DNA of 64,000 nucleotides from the NCBI RefSeq assembly GCF_003789055.1, contig NZ_ML119090.1, positions 1 through 64,000 of the forward strand. The letters are read 5' to 3'. Below the pieces are notes generated by a model. The model was not told the origin of the DNA and did not search any database. It was given only the letters and a program-made list of their open reading frames with translations. This DNA comes from Histidinibacterium lentulum (GTDB lineage Bacteria; Pseudomonadota; Alphaproteobacteria; Rhodobacterales; Rhodobacteraceae). Each line of letters begins with the position of its first letter. The stretch's first letter is position 1. Shown piece by piece: positions 60,052-64,000 of this stretch. A program made the translations under genes and the position numbers.

Positions 60052-61500
60052 TCAGGCGCGCCAGAACTTCGCCGTCAGGATCGTCAGGACTACCAGCACC
60101 TCGAGCCGCCCGATGAGCATCGCGGCGGACAGGAGCCACTTGGCCGGATCGCTGAGGGCATGGTAGTTGCCAGCGGGTCCGATCGTCTCGCCAAGGCCGG
60201 GCCCGATGTTGCCGAGCGCCGCGGCGGCGCCGGACACCGAGGTGATGAAACTCTCCCCGGTCAGGCTGAGGCCTACGGTGAAGAGCCCCATCACGACGAT
60301 GAACGCCACGAAGAAGGCCATGACGGAGTTGAGCACGTCCTCGCTCACCGGTTTGCCGTCATATCGGGGCGCGAACATGCCGTGCGGCGAGTGGATGCGC
60401 CGGATCTGCACGCGGATCGAGGTGAAGAGGAGCTGGTAGCGGAAGACCTTGATGGAACAGGCCGTCGATCCGGCGCAGCCGCCGATCAGGCCGATGAAGA
60501 AGAAGGCCGTCACCGCGAAGGAGCCCCAGAGCATGTAGTCCGCGCTGGCGTAGCCGGTCCCGGTCATGATCGAGACGACATTGAAGAGCGCGTGGCGAAA
60601 TCCCTCCTCGCGCAGGTCGTAGGTCGTGACCCAGACCCAGAGGGTCATGCCGAGAATGACGAGCGTGACGATGGCGAAGAATGCCCGGATCTGGGCGTCG
60701 CGCCAGAGCGCCTGCGGCGTGCCGGCGACCATCTGGACGTAGCGCACGAAGGGCAGCGCCGCGAGCACCATGAAGACCGAGGCGACGTAGTGGGTCGCGG
60801 GCGGCAGGTTGGCGAAGGAGGCGTCGTAGTTCGCGTAGCCGCCCGTGGCGATGGTGGTCATCGCATGGATCATCGCGTCGAAGCCGGACATGCCCGCGAT
60901 GTTGTAGGCGAGGGCACAGGCGAGGGTGAGACCGACGTAGATGACTGAGATGCGGCTGGCGATCTCGGTTGCGCGGGGCAGGATCTTGCCCATCGTGTCG
61001 AAGGCCTCTGCCTGGAAGATCTGCATCCCGCCCACGCGCAGCTCCGGCAGGAACACCATCGCCACGACGATGATCCCGATGCCGCCCAGCCATTGCATGA
61101 TGCCGCGCCAGAGCTTCAGCCCCTCTGGTAGCGCCTCGATCCCGCCGAGCACGGTGGCCCCGGTGGTGGTCAGGCCCGACATCGCCTCGAAGAAGCCGTT
61201 GGTGAAGCTGAGGTTGGAGGCGCCGATCATGAAGGGGATCGCCCCGAAGAAGGGGAGAGCGCCCCAGACGAGCACCGTCAGCAGGAACGTCTGCCGGATC
61301 GACAGGCCCTCGGTCACCCCGTTGGCGCAGGCCAGAGAGGTGAGGCCCCCCGCAAGGATGGTGACCGCGGCCGCCTCGAGGAACACCGGCCAGTGCCCGT
61401 TGCCCGCGACAAGGTCGGAGAGAAGCGGCGCCAGCATCGTGACGCCCAGTGCCGCGACGAGCAGACCGATCACATATCCGACGGGGCGCAGGTCGAGCAT
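60052..61500 (-). CDS. trkH: Trk potassium uptake protein TrkH
   Basis: 482 aa from ATG 61500; the frame is open to 61542 but MLDLRPVGYVIGLLVAALG is the family start. The four pore loops with selectivity-filter glycines are SGLTTTGATVLGG, TTIATGGYANY, SIMTGTGYASADY and GNIGPGLGETIGP. Ten membrane helices. With cytoplasmic TrkA (not in the window) it imports K+ coupled to the membrane potential. It follows folE2 in the same direction after 86 bases. Confidence 0.95.
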   Translation of the reverse strand: MLDLRPVGYVIGLLVAALGVTMLAPLLSDLVAGNGHWPVFLEAAAVTILAGGLTSLACANGVTEGLSIRQTFLLTVLVWGALPFFGAIPFMIGASNLSFTNGFFEAMSGLTTTGATVLGGIEALPEGLKLWRGIMQWLGGIGIIVVAMVFLPELRVGGMQIFQAEAFDTMGKILPRATEIASRISVIYVGLTLACALAYNIAGMSGFDAMIHAMTTIATGGYANYDASFANLPPATHYVASVFMVLAALPFVRYVQMVAGTPQALWRDAQIRAFFAIVTLVILGMTLWVWVTTYDLREEGFRHALFNVVSIMTGTGYASADYMLWGSFAVTAFFFIGLIGGCAGSTACSIKVFRYQLLFTSIRVQIRRIHSPHGMFAPRYDGKPVSEDVLNSVMAFFVAFIVVMGLFTVGLSLTGESFITSVSGAAAALGNIGPGLGETIGPAGNYHALSDPAKWLLSAAMLIGRLEVLVVLTILTAKFWRA

Positions 61501-61586
61501 GGCGAAGCGTTGGCGTCGGCGCCGCGGGGTGTCAAGCGGCACGGCGCGGCGCCCCCGAGCGGATGGCGCCGCTGCCCCGGCCCGGG

Positions 61587-62693
61587 TCAGCCGGTGTGAT
61601 AGAGGCTCTCGAAGAAGCGCGGATCGAGGCTTTCGGACGCGAAGGTCGGCCCGTCCGTCAGGACGGAGACCGCGTCATGGCTGTGCAGGCTTTCCTGGTG
61701 GCTGGCCACCACGCGGAAGTCTCCGATCCGGGCGTCGGCCCGGAGTTGCTCGCAGAAGAGCCGGGCCGCGTCCTCGACGAAGATCGCGTTGGCGGCGTTG
61801 AGTTCCGCGAAGGCCTGCTCATCCTCGCGCTTGACCATCACCTGGGTTTCGGTGGGCACGGCAGCGCGGGCCATGTCGATGAGGTCCTCGAACCAGAGGC
61901 AGTCGCCGGTTCCGGCTGCGATCTCCACGCTCAGGCGCGCCACGGACCGCTGGGAATGGGGTGTGGCGAGCTGTCCGCGGGTCATGCGGGCATGTTCGCT
62001 GAGTTCGAGCGAGCAGGGGCAGGTCGAGGAATAGACGTAGTCGAGATGGATCATCTTGCGGCGCACGCCGGCCCGTTCGACGAGCTCCAGCGCGATGTCG
62101 TAATACTGGAACCCCTCGAGCCCGGACCGCAGGCTGCGCAGTTTCGCGGGGAAGCGGAAGCGCATCTGGATCCGGGCGTCGAGGCTGTCGAGATCGGTCT
62201 TGTAGTCGTCGAGCGCGGCCTCGATCACCTCGAAGGAGAAGGTGCGCTCGGCATGGCGGTAGAAGGTGCGCATGATCCGCGACATGTTGATGCCCTTCTT
62301 GTCGGCATCGAGGCTGACGGTGCCGGTGACGCCGGTCTCGAGCGTCAGCATCGCGCCGTCGCGGGTGCGATAACGGATCGGCAGGCGGAAGTTCGAGATG
62401 CCGACATGCTGGATCTGCGCCGCCTCGCCGCGGATCAGGGAGGCCGGGCCGTTCTGCAGGTCCGGCAGGGTCGCGCGATAGGCGTGATCCGCCTGGAAGC
62501 CTTCCGGATAGTCGCGGGACAGTTCCGGGTAAGATGCCGCGGCCGGTCCGCTCCGAAGGGATGCAAGGCGCGGGTCGAGGTCGGCGAGCTCTTCGGCGGA
62601 GGCCGTTTCGGCCCAGTTTCGCAGGAGTTCGAGCGCGGTCTCGACCTCCGCGCGTGACGGATCGCGTTCAATCAGCGGCGTGAGAATGTTCAT
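61587..62693 (-). CDS. folE2: GTP cyclohydrolase FolE2 (type IB)
   Basis: 368 aa from ATG 62693 (the frame is open to 62756). FolE2 landmarks are HVGISNFRLPIRYR, GTVSLDADKKGINMSRIMRTFY, IHLDYVYSSTCPCSLELSEHARM with the catalytic Cys, and the later PHSQRSVARLSVEIA and FVEDAARLFCEQL. It makes dihydroneopterin triphosphate from GTP for folate or queuosine synthesis, and is the form that does not need zinc. Downstream of metZ in the same direction, 84 bases apart. Confidence 0.94.
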   Translation of the reverse strand: MNILTPLIERDPSRAEVETALELLRNWAETASAEELADLDPRLASLRSGPAAASYPELSRDYPEGFQADHAYRATLPDLQNGPASLIRGEAAQIQHVGISNFRLPIRYRTRDGAMLTLETGVTGTVSLDADKKGINMSRIMRTFYRHAERTFSFEVIEAALDDYKTDLDSLDARIQMRFRFPAKLRSLRSGLEGFQYYDIALELVERAGVRRKMIHLDYVYSSTCPCSLELSEHARMTRGQLATPHSQRSVARLSVEIAAGTGDCLWFEDLIDMARAAVPTETQVMVKREDEQAFAELNAANAIFVEDAARLFCEQLRADARIGDFRVVASHQESLHSHDAVSVLTDGPTFASESLDPRFFESLYHTG

Positions 62694-62777
62694 GTGTCTG
62701 TCCCCGGTCCCAGTCAGAGGAGGCCGACATATGGGCCGCCGGGGAACAAATTCCACAAACGCGCGTCTCTTTCCGCC

Positions 62778-64000
62778 TCAGCCGGGCGGGAGGGCCTGCC
62801 GCAGATCGGCCAGAAGGTCCTCCGGAGCCTCGAGGCCCACGGAAAGACGGATCATTCCCGGCGTGATGCCCAGCGCCGCCTTCGTCTCGTCCGGCAGGCG
62901 CTGATGCGTGGTCGTCGCAGGATGGGTCACGATCGACTTCGCGTCGCCGAGGTTGTTGGAAATCGTCCAGAGTTGCAGGGCGTTGAGCGTCTCGAACGCC
63001 GCCTCCTTCGACCCCGTGTCGATGGCCAGCACGGTGCCCCCCTGGCCGTTCTGCGCCAGCGTGAGAAGGTGCTGAGGATGACCGGGCAGACCGGGATAGA
63101 TCACCCTCGACAGGGCGGAATGGCCGCTCAGCGCCTCGGCAAGTGCCAGGGCCGAGGCCGCCTGTGCGCGCACGCGCAGATCCATCGTCTCGAGGCCCTT
63201 GAGCAGCATCCAGGCCGTGAAAGGCGAGAGCGATCCGCCGGTGTGCTTCATGTAAGGCTCGACCGTCTTTCGCACGAACTCGCGCGTGCCGAGGATCACC
63301 CCGCCGAGTGCCCTGCCCTGTCCGTCCATGTGCTTGGTCGCCGAATAGATCACCACGTCGGCGCCCTGGGAGATGGCGCGGCTGAAGATCGGGGTGGCGA
63401 AGACATTGTCGACCAACACAAGCGCGCCGGCGGCATGGGCGAGTTCGGAGACGGCGGCGATGTCGATGACCTCGAGCGTGGGATTCGAGACGCTCTCGAA
63501 GAAGACGGCGCGGGTGCCCGGGCGGATCGCCGCGCGCCAGGCGTCGAGATCGGTGCCGTCGACGAAGGTCACCTCCACGCCGAAGCGCGTCAGCACCTCC
63601 TCGAGGACATAGAGACAGGAGCCGAACAGCGCGCGGGAGGACACGACATGGTCGCCCGCCTTCAGCATCGACATCAGCGCGCCGCTGACCGCCGCCATGC
63701 CGGAGGCGGTGGCGAAGGCGTCCTCGGCGCCCTCGAGCGCCGCGATGCGCTCTTCGAACATGCGCACGGTGGGATTGCCGTAGCGGGCATAGATGAACTC
63801 GTCCGGGCCGGCCTGCTGGAACCGTGCCTCCGCCGCCTCGGCGGTGTCGTAGACGAATCCCTGGGTGAGGAAGATCGCCTCGCTCACCTCGCCGTACTGG
63901 CTGCGTCGGACCCCGGCATGAACCGCCGTCGTGCGTTTCGACAGCGGACGGGCCGGGGCGGTTCCGGGCGCCTCCCCGGGCTTTTTCGACAGATCGGTCA
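62778..64000 (-). CDS. metZ: O-succinylhomoserine sulfhydrylase
   Basis: The frame continues to the right edge: the codons from 64000 read ?TG ACC GAT, giving (M)TDLSKKPGEAP, so only the first base of the presumed ATG is missing and the protein is about 407 aa. TTAVHAGVRRSQYGEVSEAIFLTQGF, YARYGNPTVRMFEERIAALEG, YSATKHMDGQGRALGG (PLP-binding Lys) and GGTVLAIDTGSKEAAF are typical of MetZ. It uses sulfide and O-succinylhomoserine to make homocysteine for methionine. Confidence 0.95.
   Translation of the reverse strand, partial: TDLSKKPGEAPGTAPARPLSKRTTAVHAGVRRSQYGEVSEAIFLTQGFVYDTAEAAEARFQQAGPDEFIYARYGNPTVRMFEERIAALEGAEDAFATASGMAAVSGALMSMLKAGDHVVSSRALFGSCLYVLEEVLTRFGVEVTFVDGTDLDAWRAAIRPGTRAVFFESVSNPTLEVIDIAAVSELAHAAGALVLVDNVFATPIFSRAISQGADVVIYSATKHMDGQGRALGGVILGTREFVRKTVEPYMKHTGGSLSPFTAWMLLKGLETMDLRVRAQAASALALAEALSGHSALSRVIYPGLPGHPQHLLTLAQNGQGGTVLAIDTGSKEAAFETLNALQLWTISNNLGDAKSIVTHPATTTHQRLPDETKAALGITPGMIRLSVGLEAPEDLLADLRQALPPG

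Overview
The window is a high-GC chromosomal segment from an alphaproteobacterium, most likely of the Rhodobacter/Roseobacter group (Rhodobacterales). This rests on the glyQ-glyS-ppdK block, the Hint_2-type CFAAGT protein, an aa3 cytochrome oxidase subunit I of Paracoccus type, the metZ-folE2 pair, ATGA/GTGA gene overlaps and TTAA-N7-TTAA (CtrA-like) boxes. I saw no phage, IS element, CRISPR array or rRNA. One tRNA is present, tRNA-Leu(GAG).

Layout. 1-129: tail of a 2-oxoacid dehydrogenase E2 gene with odd codon use. 239-8823: a LacI-type regulator, a decarboxylase-type amidohydrolase and a divergent five-gene peptide/opine-type ABC importer, linked by shared LacI-like operator sequences. 9159-11713: a two-subunit molybdenum hydroxylase. 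11875-13577: a Hint protein and a small secreted protein. 14085-28000: a Wzx/Wzy-type exopolysaccharide locus with initiating sugar transferase, four further glycosyltransferases, flippase, polymerase/ligase-like protein and Wzz/Wzc-like chain-length protein. It also holds three unusual proteins combining nucleotidyltransferase-like, NDP-kinase-like and protein/LPS-kinase-like modules. 28334-33745: secreted beta-rich protein, tRNA-Leu, a DUF2306/LytTR pair, lipB, an aldehyde dehydrogenase and a YjhX-family protein. 34171-38867: ctaD behind an FNR-type palindrome, SRPBCC and DUF2244 proteins, a capsule-type glycosyltransferase and a YqeY protein. 39018-48756: carA, a MshEN-fused membrane glycosyltransferase behind a CtrA-like box, a GntR regulator, two HAD proteins, a UbiH-type monooxygenase, two AsnC regulators divergent from ilvC, and a tail-anchored GNAT. 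48762-64000: glmM, a cell-wall hydrolase, the glyQ-fkbM-glyS-ppdK operon, a catalytically dead trypsin-like protein, trkH, folE2 and metZ. metZ runs off the right edge by one base.

Most of the window is housekeeping and metabolic. The items most worth follow-up are these: the NTase/NDPK/kinase module in the polysaccharide locus and its fused, degenerate paralogue on the opposite strand; two CtrA-like boxes, both in front of polysaccharide-type glycosyltransferases; an ABC ATPase carrying a DnaJ-type zinc-finger repeat; the SPOR/PG-binding pseudo-protease with all three triad residues replaced; and the three-half-site FNR-like element in front of ctaD.

All calls come from reading the sequence and remembered family motifs. 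No database search was run. Starts were chosen by Shine-Dalgarno position and family N-termini, and alternatives are given where they matter.
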